From: DSXF01 sp964387495
GTDB lineage: Bacteria > Chloroflexota > Anaerolineae > Anaerolineales > Villigracilaceae
NCBI GenBank assembly: GCA_964387495.1
Contig: CAYLXB010000030.1
Location: forward strand, 1 to 35,736
Reading direction: 5' to 3'
DNA length: 35,736 nt
In this document: piece by piece, positions 23,504 to 32,151 of the stretch
Numbering within the stretch: position 1 is the first letter of the stretch
How the letters are laid out: each line of letters opens with the position of its first letter
Position numbers and translations under genes: made by a program
Notes under the pieces: generated by a model
Seen by the model: the letters and a program-made list of their open reading frames with translations, nothing else
What the model was told of the DNA's origin: nothing
The model's database searches: none

Positions 23504-25120
23504 TTATTTCCAATCGATCCGGCTGATCAATCCGTCGCCGGTTACCTGGCTGGCTGCCCCACTCGATGGGCTGGTCAGCCATAGATTTCCCTGATAGAGG
23601 ACTGCCAAATAGATGCCTGCCTCGCCCTCGGGGGCAGGCGCCCAGATGGGGGTTTGCGGTTCCAGCCCGGCCGCGTCCGGAGGCGGGAAGAGCGTCCGGC
23701 GGTTCGAGCCGTCGCGGTCCATCACCACCAGGCGGTAGCGGCTGGCTTCGCTCTGGGCCGGGAAGATCGCCTGCAGGTAAGCCACCTGGTAGCCGAGCTC
23801 GTTGCCCTGCTGGCGGGCGGGGGAGGCGGCCGGGTAGGCGAACATACCGGTCTGCTGGGCCAGGTGGAGGCTGGCACCGTTGACCAGCGAGAGGATGTTC
23901 AGGTCGAAGTAGGGCGATTCTTCCGGCCCCACCAGGCTGGGTGGCGGGGCGTGGTTAACCAGGTAGATCGTGCGCTGGTCGCTACCCCAAGCCAGGCCGG
24001 GGATCCAGGCCCAGTCGCTGCGCGTCTGCAGGGGGGTGATGTCCAGGAGGGGCTTGAAGACGCCTTCCTTCATGTCCACCAGCCCGACGCTGTCCGGCCG
24101 GGCATAGGCCAAGCGTTTGCCGTCCGCCGACCAGGCAAAACTGGTACCCCACCAGCCGTAGATGCCGCCGGAGTTGGCCTCCACGATCTTCTCGGGCGAG
24201 TTGACCCAGCCCGACTCACCAAAGTCCAGCGTGTACAGGTCGTTGTTGGCCTGCCAGCCGGGGGCGGTGCTGCGCGGCTCCACACTCGAGTAAGAGACAA
24301 CCGTGACCTGCCCGGGCACCCAGGCGGCAAAATGGACCACGTTCGAGACGCCCAGGTCAATCGGCCTGGGGTTGATCCCGCTCGTGCTGACGGCCCAGAG
24401 GGTGTTGATTTCCTGGTCGGCCGGTTTGTCCGATTTGCGCGTGAAGAGCAGCCAGTCGCCCTTGGGAGAGAGCGAAAAGATGCGCCCGTCCAGGTCGCCG
24501 CTGCTTACCAGAGGCCGGCGGCCCGCCGTGGAGCCTTCCATCAGCCAGGCGTTGCCGCCCACCAGGTAGGCAATCCGTCCCGGGATGGCGAGCGGGGCGT
24601 AGGAAGCCTCCGCTCCCACCATCAGAATCTCCGGCATCGCCTCCTGCAGAACTACCGTTTTGAAGGGCAAGTTTTGGACTTCCACCCCGTCCTCGGTCAC
24701 GCGCCGGTAGGTGACTTCCTGCAGGCCGCTGGCGCCCGGCTGAAGCAGGCGGGTCTCACCTTTGGGCAGGGACTCATTGCGCACCACCTGCTGCTCAAAG
24801 GGCACCTTGACCTGCCTGGTTTCGAAGGTCTCCTCCACCCGGACCAGGCGGATGGTGTCGCCCTGCTGGAGGCTCTCATAGGAGGGCGGCTCAATGCGGT
24901 CCAGGCTGTTCACCTTGACCCCGGCCACCTTCAGGGCATCTGCCACCGTGCTGCCCGCGGCCAGAGGAACGCTTTCGGTCCTGCCATCGGCATTGACGGT
25001 AACCGTGATCTGCGGATCGATCTGCGGCGAGCGGCAGGCGCTTAATAGCAAGACTGCCGCCAGCAGCAAGAGGGCAGCGGGGCGGAAACAGGCAGGCAGG
25101 CGCGGAGGATGCAGGTTCAT
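23504..25120 (-). CDS. lipoprotein with DUF348 and G5 domains fused to a TolB-like propeller
   Basis: This is a 538-residue exported lipoprotein. The signal peptide ends in the lipobox LSAC (Cys29). Residues about 38-93 form a DUF348 ubiquitin-like domain (GRTESVPLAAGSTVADALK). Residues about 94-170 are a G5 domain (FEQQVVRNESLPKGETRLLQPGASG, then GVEVQNLPFKTVVL). This pair is known from YabE and resuscitation-promoting-factor-like cell-wall proteins, where it precedes a muralytic domain. Here the C-terminal 360 residues are instead a WD40/TolB-like propeller (FSLSPKGDWLLFTRK, WSADGKRLAYARPD, RLVVMDRDGSNRRTLFPP). No catalytic domain is seen. It probably binds peptidoglycan or a surface glycan. 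It lies 18 bases after the small lipoprotein gene. Confidence 0.8.
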   Translation of the reverse strand: MNLHPPRLPACFRPAALLLLAAVLLLSACRSPQIDPQITVTVNADGRTESVPLAAGSTVADALKVAGVKVNSLDRIEPPSYESLQQGDTIRLVRVEETFETRQVKVPFEQQVVRNESLPKGETRLLQPGASGLQEVTYRRVTEDGVEVQNLPFKTVVLQEAMPEILMVGAEASYAPLAIPGRIAYLVGGNAWLMEGSTAGRRPLVSSGDLDGRIFSLSPKGDWLLFTRKSDKPADQEINTLWAVSTSGINPRPIDLGVSNVVHFAAWVPGQVTVVSYSSVEPRSTAPGWQANNDLYTLDFGESGWVNSPEKIVEANSGGIYGWWGTSFAWSADGKRLAYARPDSVGLVDMKEGVFKPLLDITPLQTRSDWAWIPGLAWGSDQRTIYLVNHAPPPSLVGPEESPYFDLNILSLVNGASLHLAQQTGMFAYPAASPARQQGNELGYQVAYLQAIFPAQSEASRYRLVVMDRDGSNRRTLFPPPDAAGLEPQTPIWAPAPEGEAGIYLAVLYQGNLWLTSPSSGAASQVTGDGLISRIDWK

Positions 25121-25138
25121 CAGGCTGGTATAATCGGT

Positions 25139-25705
25139 CTACTTGGTGCGTCCGTTCAGAGTCATGATCCCGTCGGCAATGCTAATACTTTCCAAGCGCA
25201 GGCCGGTAGCCACGGGGCCGAGTGCGCCGGTGTAGGCTTCCTGGAGGGCGGCGGTGGCCGTCTCGCGCAGGCCTTCGGGAACCGGCAGCGGACCGAAGTC
25301 GGCGGAGACGATCTCCAGCGTGGGTTTGCCTGCCTCGTCCACGCCAACGCGCATGATCAGGGCTACGTTGGCCGTGAAATTACCCTGATAGGCCCGCCCA
25401 TAGAGCTGGACCTGGCCATCCCGCAGGAAGACCTGCGGCTCGCGCAGGAACGGCTCAGGCTCCTCCTGTAGTTTGAAGGCTAGGTAGGAGGTGAGCTGGG
25501 CCTCAGTGATCTGGAGGCTAAGCACGCCGCTCTGTTCGGCCGCATCTTTGGCCAGTTTGACCTGTTCTTCCAGGCCGGCCACGGACTCCGTGGAGACCGG
25601 AATGGTCTCCTCCGGGATGTCCGGACCGCCGACGTGGATGGTGCAAGCCAGCGCCGCCAAGACCAGAGCGGCGGCAGACATGAGAATGGAAATCTTCGTT
25701 TTCAT
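25139..25705 (-). CDS. small lipoprotein, DUF2140/DUF2993-like
   Basis: This is a 188-residue exported protein with a lipoprotein signal ending LAALAC (Cys21). The mature part has the pattern LQITEAQLTSYLAFKL, then VFLRDGQVQLYGRA and later LRLESISIADGIMTLNGR. This resembles YpmS/LmeA-type lipid-binding envelope proteins (DUF2140 or DUF2993), although the match is only approximate. It is the first gene of the long minus-strand cluster; a TATAAT box stands 35 bases upstream. It is transcribed divergently from scpB across only 42 bases. Confidence 0.65.
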   Translation of the reverse strand: MKTKISILMSAAALVLAALACTIHVGGPDIPEETIPVSTESVAGLEEQVKLAKDAAEQSGVLSLQITEAQLTSYLAFKLQEEPEPFLREPQVFLRDGQVQLYGRAYQGNFTANVALIMRVGVDEAGKPTLEIVSADFGPLPVPEGLRETATAALQEAYTGALGPVATGLRLESISIADGIMTLNGRTK

Positions 25706-25739
25706 AGGATACCCTGCAGCACTTTATCGAATGGGAGTT

Positions 25740-25745
25740 ATTATA
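25740..25745 (-). promoter_or_regulatory. -10 box of the 13-gene minus-strand cluster
   Basis: A perfect TATAAT on the minus strand lies in the 42-base gap to scpB. Transcription would start about 27 bases ahead of the lipoprotein ATG at 25705. The matching -35 region would fall inside the first codons of scpB and is weak (CAGATT at 17-base spacing). Confidence 0.5.
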
Positions 25746-25747
25746 GC

Positions 25748-26326
25748 ATGAGCGAATCTGAGAATCTGGTGGACTTGCCCTTGACTGCCCAACTGGAAGG
25801 CCTGCTTTTCGTGGCTGCCGAGCCGGTCGCCCCGGGACAACTGGCAGCTGCCCTCGACCTGCCCCTGGCGGAGGTGGAAGCTGGCCTGCGGGACCTGGAA
25901 CTGCTCCTGCAGACCACCGGCCTGCGCCTGCTGCGCCATGCCGGGCGGGTGCAGCTGACCAGCGCTCCGCAACTGGCCGAGCTGATCGAGCGCTTCCTGG
26001 GACTTGAAGCCACCAGCCGCCTGAGCCACGCCGCCCTGGAGACCCTGGCCATCGTGGCCTACCAGCAGCCGGTGACCCGCCCGCAGATCGAAGCGGTGCG
26101 CGGCGTGAGCAGCGACGGCGTGATGAAGAGCCTGTTGAGCAAGGGACTGGTGCAGGAGGCTGGCCGCGCTGAAGGGCCGGGACGCCCCATCCTGTACAGC
26201 ACCTCGCCCGATTTTATGCGCCATTTCGGGCTCACTTCACTGACCGAACTGCCGACGCTGGAACTCCCCGAGCAGGACCCGGGCACCGATGTCACTGGGC
26301 AGGGTGACGAGGTCCTGAAAGGTTAG
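25748..26326 (+). CDS. scpB: segregation and condensation protein B
   Basis: This is a 192-residue ScpB, the winged-helix kleisin-partner subunit of the SMC-ScpA-ScpB condensin that organises and segregates the chromosome. Residues about 13-90 and 95-165 form the two winged-helix domains. Family signatures are LEGLLFVAAEPV, SHAALETLAIVAYQQPVTRPQIEAVRGV, LLSKGLVQEAGRAEGPGRPILY and TSPDFMRHFGL. I chose the ATG at 25748; a GGGAG ten bases upstream is the only ribosome site. scpA is not next to it. The pseudouridine synthase gene follows after 13 bases, the common scpB-rluB pairing. Confidence 0.9.
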   Translation: MSESENLVDLPLTAQLEGLLFVAAEPVAPGQLAAALDLPLAEVEAGLRDLELLLQTTGLRLLRHAGRVQLTSAPQLAELIERFLGLEATSRLSHAALETLAIVAYQQPVTRPQIEAVRGVSSDGVMKSLLSKGLVQEAGRAEGPGRPILYSTSPDFMRHFGLTSLTELPTLELPEQDPGTDVTGQGDEVLKG

Positions 26327-26339
26327 GAGGCTGTTTCCC

Positions 26340-27134
26340 ATGGAAGAGCGAATCCAAAAAATCATGGCCAACGCCGGTTTGGGGTCACGGCGCGCCTGCG
26401 AGGAACTGATCGCGGCCGGACGGGTGCGTGTCAATGGGCAGGTGGCCAGCCTTGGCCAGAAGGCGGACCCAGCCACCGCATCTATTGTTGTGGATGGACG
26501 CCCCCTAGATATCCCCGCCCAGCGCACTTACATTGCCCTGTACAAGCCACGGGCCGTCCTGTCGGCAGTGGAAGCCGAGCCAGGCGACCCGCGTCCGACG
26601 GTACGTGACCTGGTACCCCTGCCGGGACGGATCTACCCGGTCGGGCGGCTGGATTTCGACAGCGAGGGCCTGATCCTGATGACCGACGACGGCGCCCTGA
26701 CCAACCGCCTGACCCACCCGCGTTACGGGCATGAAAAGGAATACCGCGTCCTGGTTGCGCGGCGGCCTGACGATGAGCAGCTTTCGGCCTGGCGCCGCGG
26801 GGTGGTGCTGGAAGACGGTTACCGCACGGCTCCTGCCCAGGTGCGGATTGAGACCCTGGCGGGGAAGGGCACCTGGCTGCGGGTCATCATGGGTGAAGGC
26901 CGCAAGCGCCAGATCCGCGAGATCGGCACCCTGCTGGGGCTGCCGGTGGTGCGCATCATCCGCGTGAGGATCGGGACGCTTACCCTGGGCGTGCTCAAGC
27001 CCAAGGAGTGGCGGCATTTGACGCCGGCGGAAGTCGCCGCTCTCAAGGCTGAACCTGCCGCCCGAAAGACGGCGTCCAAGGCCCGTTCCAAGTACCGCCA
27101 GCCTCCCCGCAAAACCCAGCCTCTAAAAAAATAA
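26340..27134 (+). CDS. rluB: 23S rRNA pseudouridine synthase, RluB/RsuA family
   Basis: This is a 264-residue enzyme that isomerises a uridine in 23S rRNA (RluB type, by the scpB linkage) or 16S rRNA (RsuA type). The N-terminal S4 RNA-binding domain covers residues about 3-60 (RIQKIMANAGLGSRRACEEL, AGRVRVNG). The catalytic motif is GRLDFDSEGLILMTDDG with Asp105. Further family segments are LTHPRYGHEKEYRVLV and GEGRKRQIREIGTLLGLPV. The C-terminal 25 residues form a lysine/arginine-rich tail. An AGGAGG site lies ten bases before the ATG. Confidence 0.9.
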   Translation: MEERIQKIMANAGLGSRRACEELIAAGRVRVNGQVASLGQKADPATASIVVDGRPLDIPAQRTYIALYKPRAVLSAVEAEPGDPRPTVRDLVPLPGRIYPVGRLDFDSEGLILMTDDGALTNRLTHPRYGHEKEYRVLVARRPDDEQLSAWRRGVVLEDGYRTAPAQVRIETLAGKGTWLRVIMGEGRKRQIREIGTLLGLPVVRIIRVRIGTLTLGVLKPKEWRHLTPAEVAALKAEPAARKTASKARSKYRQPPRKTQPLKK

Positions 27135-27156
27135 GGCGGTTACAGGTGGATGAACC

Positions 27157-27231
27157 AGCCTGCGCTGGAGAGCGCAGGCTAATCAAATATGGCGGCACGC
27201 ACAAGCCAGTCTGCGCTAGAGAGCGCAGACT
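27157..27231. repeat. two REP-like hairpins 51 bp apart
   Basis: Hairpin one (27157-27180) has arms AGCCTGCGCT and AGCGCAGGCT; hairpin two (27208-27231) has AGTCTGCGCT and AGCGCAGACT. Each has a four-base loop and is followed by AATCA-ATAT. The one position that differs in the stem changes on both arms (C-G to T-A), so pairing is kept. They lie between the convergent rluB and response-regulator genes. Confidence 0.75.
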
Positions 27232-27309
27232 AATCAGATATCGATAATCGTCCAGCCATGCAGAAACCTACCTGGGCTGAGAGTGCTGGTTGCTGGTTTG
27301 AGCCAAAGA

Positions 27310-27329
27310 AAAAACAGAAATTTCTGTCC
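27310..27329 (-). terminator. candidate terminator of the response-regulator operon
   Basis: The perfect palindrome ACAGAAATTTCTGT (27314-27327) is followed on the minus strand by TTTTTC, 11 bases after the response-regulator stop. The stem is AT-rich and therefore weak. Confidence 0.5.
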
Positions 27330-27337
27330 TGACCGCT

Positions 27338-28027
27338 TCATTCCTCGAACTGGTAGCCGATGCCTCTTTCGGTTTTGATGTAGCGCGGGTTGAGGGGATC
27401 CACTTCGATCTTCTGCCTTAACCTTCCCATATAGACGCGCAGATACTCGGCTTCATTGCCGTACTCCGGCCCCCAGACGTGCTGGAGGATGGCCCGGTGG
27501 GTGAGGACTTTCCCGGGGTTGCGCATCAAGTAGACAAGCAGGTTGAACTCGGTCGGCGTCAGTTCCACCGCCTTGCCATTCACGCCGACCTCGCGCTTGC
27601 CCAGGTCGACGCAGATTTCCCCCTGCACCAGTTTCTCATCCACTACATCGTTATCCGCCCAGCGTGCCCGGCGTAGCACGGCCTTGACACGCCCCAGCAG
27701 TTCGCCGGTCCCGAAAGGTTTGGTCAGGTAGTCATCTGCCCCCAGGTCGAAGGCGCGCACCTTGTCCGTCTCCTCGCCGAGGGCCGTCAGGATGATGATC
27801 GGCACCGTGGACATCTGGCGGATGCGACGCGTGGTTTCCAGGCCGTCCAGGTAGGGCATCATGATGTCCAGAATGACCAGGTCAATAGTGTTCTTCTGGA
27901 AAATGGAGATCGCCTCCAGCCCATTGGATGCTGTCAGCACCTCGAATCCGCGCGCATCCAGGTTGCGCTGGACGAACTCGCGCAGGGGTCTCTCATCGTC
28001 AACGACCAGCACCTTGGGTGTGCTCAC
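27338..28027 (-). CDS. OmpR/KdpE-type response regulator
   Basis: This is a 229-residue two-domain transcription factor. The receiver domain (residues 4-118) has acidic DDE (10-12), phosphoacceptor Asp54 in LVILDIMMP, Thr82 in IILTALG and Lys in YLTKPF. The C-terminal winged-helix DNA-binding domain (about 130-228) has LTPTEFNLLVYLMRNPGKVLT and YLRVYMGRLRQKIE. It is the probable partner of the sensor kinase upstream, since the two genes overlap by 29 bases. Phosphorylation would switch DNA binding; targets are unknown. Confidence 0.9.
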   Translation of the reverse strand: MSTPKVLVVDDERPLREFVQRNLDARGFEVLTASNGLEAISIFQKNTIDLVILDIMMPYLDGLETTRRIRQMSTVPIIILTALGEETDKVRAFDLGADDYLTKPFGTGELLGRVKAVLRRARWADNDVVDEKLVQGEICVDLGKREVGVNGKAVELTPTEFNLLVYLMRNPGKVLTHRAILQHVWGPEYGNEAEYLRVYMGRLRQKIEVDPLNPRYIKTERGIGYQFEE

Positions 28028-30761
28028 CTTTGACCTCCTTCAGTCCGGACTGTTCACCGAGTTCCTGCAGCAGCGGGATGGTAAACATGATGCAGGCACC
28101 CGTGGAGCCTGGCTCCACCCAGATATTGCCGCCATGAGCGCGCACCAGCCCCTGGCAGATGGCCAATCCCAGGCCTGCGCCGCTCGAGAGGCGTGTTGAG
28201 TCGTTTTCCAGCCGGTAGAAACTTTCGAAGACCCGTTCGCTTTCATCCGGGGGAATGCCCGGCCCATCGTCCCGGACACAAAAATGCAGGTTCCCATCCT
28301 GGCGTTTCACCTGCACCCAGATGTGCGCTTTCGGGCCTGCATATTTCACCGAGTTTTCCAGCAGGTTGCGCAGGACGGTCTCCAGCCTCGGAGGATCGGC
28401 GTAGAGGCGTGGTAATCCATCTTCAATGCTGACCTCCAATTTATTGCCGGGCTCGAGCCGGGCAGTGCGGGCGGCACGCTGGATCAGATCCTCCACCGGA
28501 CATTCAACGCGTGAGAGGTGCAGGCTGCCGGCCTCGATGCGGGACAGGTCGAGGAGGGTGTTGACTAGCCCGCTCAGGCGGTCGGATTCGTTCGAAATGA
28601 CCGTCAGAAATTCGCGCTGGGAGTCCCGGTCCCACTCCACATCCTCGGCCAGGAGGGTGGTGGCATAGCCTTTGATGGAAGCCAGCGGGGTGCGCAGTTC
28701 GTGGGAAACGGTCGAGATCAGGCTGGCACGCATGCGGTCCAGTTCGCGGTCTGCGGTGACATCCTGTACGATGATACCAAGCCCGATGGAAGTGCCGGTG
28801 GCGTCGGTGACAGCGAAACTCTGCAGGCGCAGGTATTCCATCTGACCGAGTACAGGCACCGGAATCTCGGTAATGTGCTGGCTGGGGGATTCGAGCGTTT
28901 CGTTGATGCTCTTGCGGATTTCCCCCACATCCGGGGTCTGGGCGCTGATGCGCTCCAACACCTTTTCCACGGGGGTGTTGACCAAGTCATCGGGGGCCAG
29001 GCCGGCCAGATCGCGGATGCGGCGGTTGGCGTAGAGTACGTTCCCTTCCAAGTCTCCCAGGATCAGGCCGTCATTCAGCGACTGCACCAGCGATTCCAGG
29101 CGATGGGTCTGCTCCTGAAGGCGCTTGTCGCTGCGCTCGTAGAGGGCGGCGTTTTCGATGGCCATTGCGGCATGATTGGCAAAGTTGACCACGAGGCTGA
29201 TCTCGTTTTCGGTGAAGGTGTGCGGGTCCGGCCGGTAGAGGATGAGGGCAGCTGGCGGGGTGTGCTGGGTGTTGAGCGGCACCGCCAGCACAGAGCGGAA
29301 GCCCTCCTCGCGCGAGAGCAGCCGCTGCGGCCAGAAGGTGATGTCGCGTTCGGTATCGCTGATCTGGACCGGCTGTTTGCTGCGCATTGCGCGCATTGTG
29401 ACCGAGAGCGGTTCGTTGGGCTGGATGGTGAGCTGTTCGATGTAATAGGCGGAGAGACCGCGCCCGGTTCGGATGCGGAAGACACCGCGATCCTCGTCCA
29501 GGGCCACGATGGCCGACTGTGACACGCCCAGAAGCAATTCTACCTGCTCGAGGATGCGGTTGAGCACCGTCTGCAGTTCCAGGGAGGAGACTACCGCCGT
29601 GCTGGTCTCGAGCAGGGTGGCTTGCTCATTCATGCGGGCTGTGATGGCCTGTTCCATACGCAGGATGCTGCGCACCAGGTACCCGATCTGGTCACTGCGG
29701 TTCGCCATGGGGTCAAGTTCAGGGCGCCGCGGCGGCCGCCAGACTGTCTGGCTTTGCCCGATGGTCTGGCTCACGTTTGCCAGGATTTCAATGGGTTTGA
29801 TCACCCGGCCGGTGAGGGTCAGCCAGAAATACAGACCCACCAGCACAAAGAAGATCGTGGCGCCCAGCACCACGTAATTGATCATGCGCCGGGTGGCATA
29901 GGCCGTATCCGTCGGCCGACTGACGATCGCGGCCCATGAGCCGCTCGGTACGTTCACATAGGTGTAGACGCGTTCCTCGTGGCGGCGGTTGCGGGCCACC
30001 ACCGAGCCACTCCTGCCGGAAAGCGCCGGGCCGTAGATATAAGGCACCAGCTGGGTGGCGTGCGATAAGAGAAGTTGGGATTCGGGATAGGCGATGATCT
30101 GGGCTTTCGAGTCCAGGATCACCACTTGGAATTCTTCGCTGGGCGATTGCCCCTGGATGATCCGCTCGACGCTCTCGGTCAGGCTCTGCAACTTGATGTT
30201 CGTGCCGATCTGGCCGAGGTATTCCTGGTTCTTCGCCCAGATGGGCATGATGGCGGTCGCGACAGGCTGGCCGGAGATGGGCGAGATGCGCCCTTCGGAC
30301 ATGAAGGCCTGGGTTTTATCGAGGGAGTAGCGGTAATAGGACTGGTAGGAATACTCCGCTCCCAGGCTGGATTTTGGCCCCGGCGGGTAGTAGTAGATCA
30401 TCTTCCCGTCGGCGTTCATAAGGTAGATCAGTTCAATATCCGGACGCCCGCTCATGATGACCCGGAATATCTCCTCCATTCCCTCGGGGTCGGCCTCGAT
30501 GACTGCCGGGTATTTCGACAGGATTTCGACTGCGTCGAGCGCGTTGCGGATGGTGTTGTTGGTACCCTGGGCAACCGCATGCGCCAGCGCCAGATCGGTG
30601 GCCTGTACTTCCTCCTGCACACGCGCCCCGGTCACCTGGCTGATGATGAAGAGGCCGATCAGGAACGGCACGATCAGCAGCAGGTAGAGCGAGAGCAGTT
30701 CGACGGTGAGATCGCTCTGGAAGCGGAACAATAAGCGCCGGCGGAGTTGTTGCGGTCCCAT
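27999..30761 (-). CDS. membrane sensor histidine kinase with Cache-like, HAMP, GAF and PAS domains
   Basis: This is a 920-residue kinase. The order is TM1 (about 20-42), a large extracytoplasmic Cache-like sensor (about 43-290; PDIELIYLMNADGKMIYYYPP, GQPVATAIMPIW), TM2 (about 294-315), HAMP (316-370), GAF (395-540; VLAVPLNT, VVNFANHAAMAIENAALYERS) and PAS (550-670; SLNDGLILGDLEGNVLYANRRIRDL). The phosphoacceptor domain has ISTVSHELRTPLASIKGYA (His687), and the ATPase domain has LLENSVKYAGPKAH, CVRDDGPGI, FYRLENDS and GAGLGLAICQG. It would sense an external small molecule and internal cues and phosphorylate the overlapping response regulator. It lies 19 bases after the M20 peptidase gene, in one operon with it. 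Confidence 0.9.
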   Translation of the reverse strand: MGPQQLRRRLLFRFQSDLTVELLSLYLLLIVPFLIGLFIISQVTGARVQEEVQATDLALAHAVAQGTNNTIRNALDAVEILSKYPAVIEADPEGMEEIFRVIMSGRPDIELIYLMNADGKMIYYYPPGPKSSLGAEYSYQSYYRYSLDKTQAFMSEGRISPISGQPVATAIMPIWAKNQEYLGQIGTNIKLQSLTESVERIIQGQSPSEEFQVVILDSKAQIIAYPESQLLLSHATQLVPYIYGPALSGRSGSVVARNRRHEERVYTYVNVPSGSWAAIVSRPTDTAYATRRMINYVVLGATIFFVLVGLYFWLTLTGRVIKPIEILANVSQTIGQSQTVWRPPRRPELDPMANRSDQIGYLVRSILRMEQAITARMNEQATLLETSTAVVSSLELQTVLNRILEQVELLLGVSQSAIVALDEDRGVFRIRTGRGLSAYYIEQLTIQPNEPLSVTMRAMRSKQPVQISDTERDITFWPQRLLSREEGFRSVLAVPLNTQHTPPAALILYRPDPHTFTENEISLVVNFANHAAMAIENAALYERSDKRLQEQTHRLESLVQSLNDGLILGDLEGNVLYANRRIRDLAGLAPDDLVNTPVEKVLERISAQTPDVGEIRKSINETLESPSQHITEIPVPVLGQMEYLRLQSFAVTDATGTSIGLGIIVQDVTADRELDRMRASLISTVSHELRTPLASIKGYATTLLAEDVEWDRDSQREFLTVISNESDRLSGLVNTLLDLSRIEAGSLHLSRVECPVEDLIQRAARTARLEPGNKLEVSIEDGLPRLYADPPRLETVLRNLLENSVKYAGPKAHIWVQVKRQDGNLHFCVRDDGPGIPPDESERVFESFYRLENDSTRLSSGAGLGLAICQGLVRAHGGNIWVEPGSTGACIMFTIPLLQELGEQSGLKEVKGEHTQGAGR

Positions 30762-30780
30762 GCCAATCCCTGCCTGCAGG

Positions 30781-32139
30781 TCAGGCTGCGAATTCCTTCA
30801 GGATGCGGGCCACGTGGCGGGCGTGCTTGAGATACAGGTCCAGGCGCAGGTTCTCGTTCGGCGCGTGGGCCAGAGTCCCCGGGTAGCCGACCCCGGCGGT
30901 CGCGACCGGCAGACCCAGGTCGTGGATGAAGGGGTGGCTTGGGCCGGAGCCGCCGGTGATGGGCACGATCTGCATCGGCGTGCCGTAGACTTCGCGGGCC
31001 GTCTCAACTACCGTCTGGATGAAGGGGTGGTCGGGATCGGTGCGGGCCGGAGTCTCGCCACCGAGGTCGGTGATGTGTACATCGGCAAAGCCATTGGCAT
31101 CTAGGTGGGTGCGCAACAGGCGCAGCACATGCTCCGGTTCCTGGTCTGGCACCAGACGGAAATCCACCTTGGCGGAGGCCCGGGCCGGCTGGACGGTCTT
31201 CGACCCCTGGCCCTGGTAACCGGAGGTCAGCCCGCAGATGGTGCAGGTAGGTTCGAAGACCTCAGCGATGTTCAGCTCGACACCGCCCTGCAGGCCTTTG
31301 ATGAATTCCCTGACACCGTAGCGCGTTTTGAAATCCTCGGCTACGTCGGGCAGGGCTTCCATGAGTTCGCGATCGCGCGCGCTCGGGGGCTGGACCGCAT
31401 CGTAAAAGCCGGGGATGCGGATGTAGTCGTCCGGCCCCTTCAGGCTGGCCAGCGCCCAGACCAGGCGCCAGGCCGCGTTGGGGAGGATCGAGCCGCCAAT
31501 GCCGGAGTGGATGTCACTGCCGGCCGTCTCGACCCAGAGTTCCACATAGCAGATGCCGCGCAGGCCCAAGTACTGCATGGGCACTTCACGCTGGTCCACT
31601 CCACCAAACTCCCACAGGCAGGCATCCGCGGCCAGCAGTTCTTTGTTGTTGCGGACGAACTTGTGCAGGTGTTCACTGCTGGTTTCCTCTTCGCCCTCAA
31701 TGATGAATTTGACATTGCAGGGCAGTTCGCCGTCTGCGGCGAGGAGGGCATCCAGGGCGAACAGGCGGCTGGTGATGTGGCCTTTGTCGTCGCTGACGCC
31801 GCGGCCGAACAACCTGCCGTCCCGCAGGCTCGGCTCGAACGGCGGGGTTTCCCAGAGTTCGAGCGGTTCCGGCGGCTGGACATCATAATGGTTATAGAAC
31901 AACAGTGTCCGGTTCCGGCGTCCGCGGCGCTCCCCCACCACTGCCGGTGCCCCGCCGGTGGGCATGATCTGCACTTCGAAGCCGCGCTGTCGAAGCATTT
32001 CTGCGGTCAGGGCCGCACAATCCTCCAGTCCCCAATTTTGCACCCCCACACTGGGTTGGGCTACCAGGCGGCTGAGTTCGGCGATGTTCTCTTCCAGGTG
32101 ATTTTCGAGATAGGCGTCGATTTTCGTGTAGTCAGTCAT
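30781..32139 (-). CDS. M20-family dipeptidase (CNDP/DapE-like)
   Basis: This is a 452-residue cytosolic metallopeptidase with two metal ions. Metal and catalytic motifs are LFYNHYDVQPP (His84, Asp86), GRGVSDDKG (bridging Asp), IIEGEEETSS (catalytic Glu), EFGGVDQ, the lid-domain segment AGSDIHSGIGG and the C-terminal LAHAPNENLR (His ligand). Such enzymes cleave dipeptides or N-acyl amino acids. Its length is typical of the carnosinase-like branch. GGAG precedes the ATG, and the VTT membrane protein gene ends 12 bases upstream. Confidence 0.9.
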   Translation of the reverse strand: MTDYTKIDAYLENHLEENIAELSRLVAQPSVGVQNWGLEDCAALTAEMLRQRGFEVQIMPTGGAPAVVGERRGRRNRTLLFYNHYDVQPPEPLELWETPPFEPSLRDGRLFGRGVSDDKGHITSRLFALDALLAADGELPCNVKFIIEGEEETSSEHLHKFVRNNKELLAADACLWEFGGVDQREVPMQYLGLRGICYVELWVETAGSDIHSGIGGSILPNAAWRLVWALASLKGPDDYIRIPGFYDAVQPPSARDRELMEALPDVAEDFKTRYGVREFIKGLQGGVELNIAEVFEPTCTICGLTSGYQGQGSKTVQPARASAKVDFRLVPDQEPEHVLRLLRTHLDANGFADVHITDLGGETPARTDPDHPFIQTVVETAREVYGTPMQIVPITGGSGPSHPFIHDLGLPVATAGVGYPGTLAHAPNENLRLDLYLKHARHVARILKEFAA

Positions 32140-32151
32140 GCGCGCTCCACT

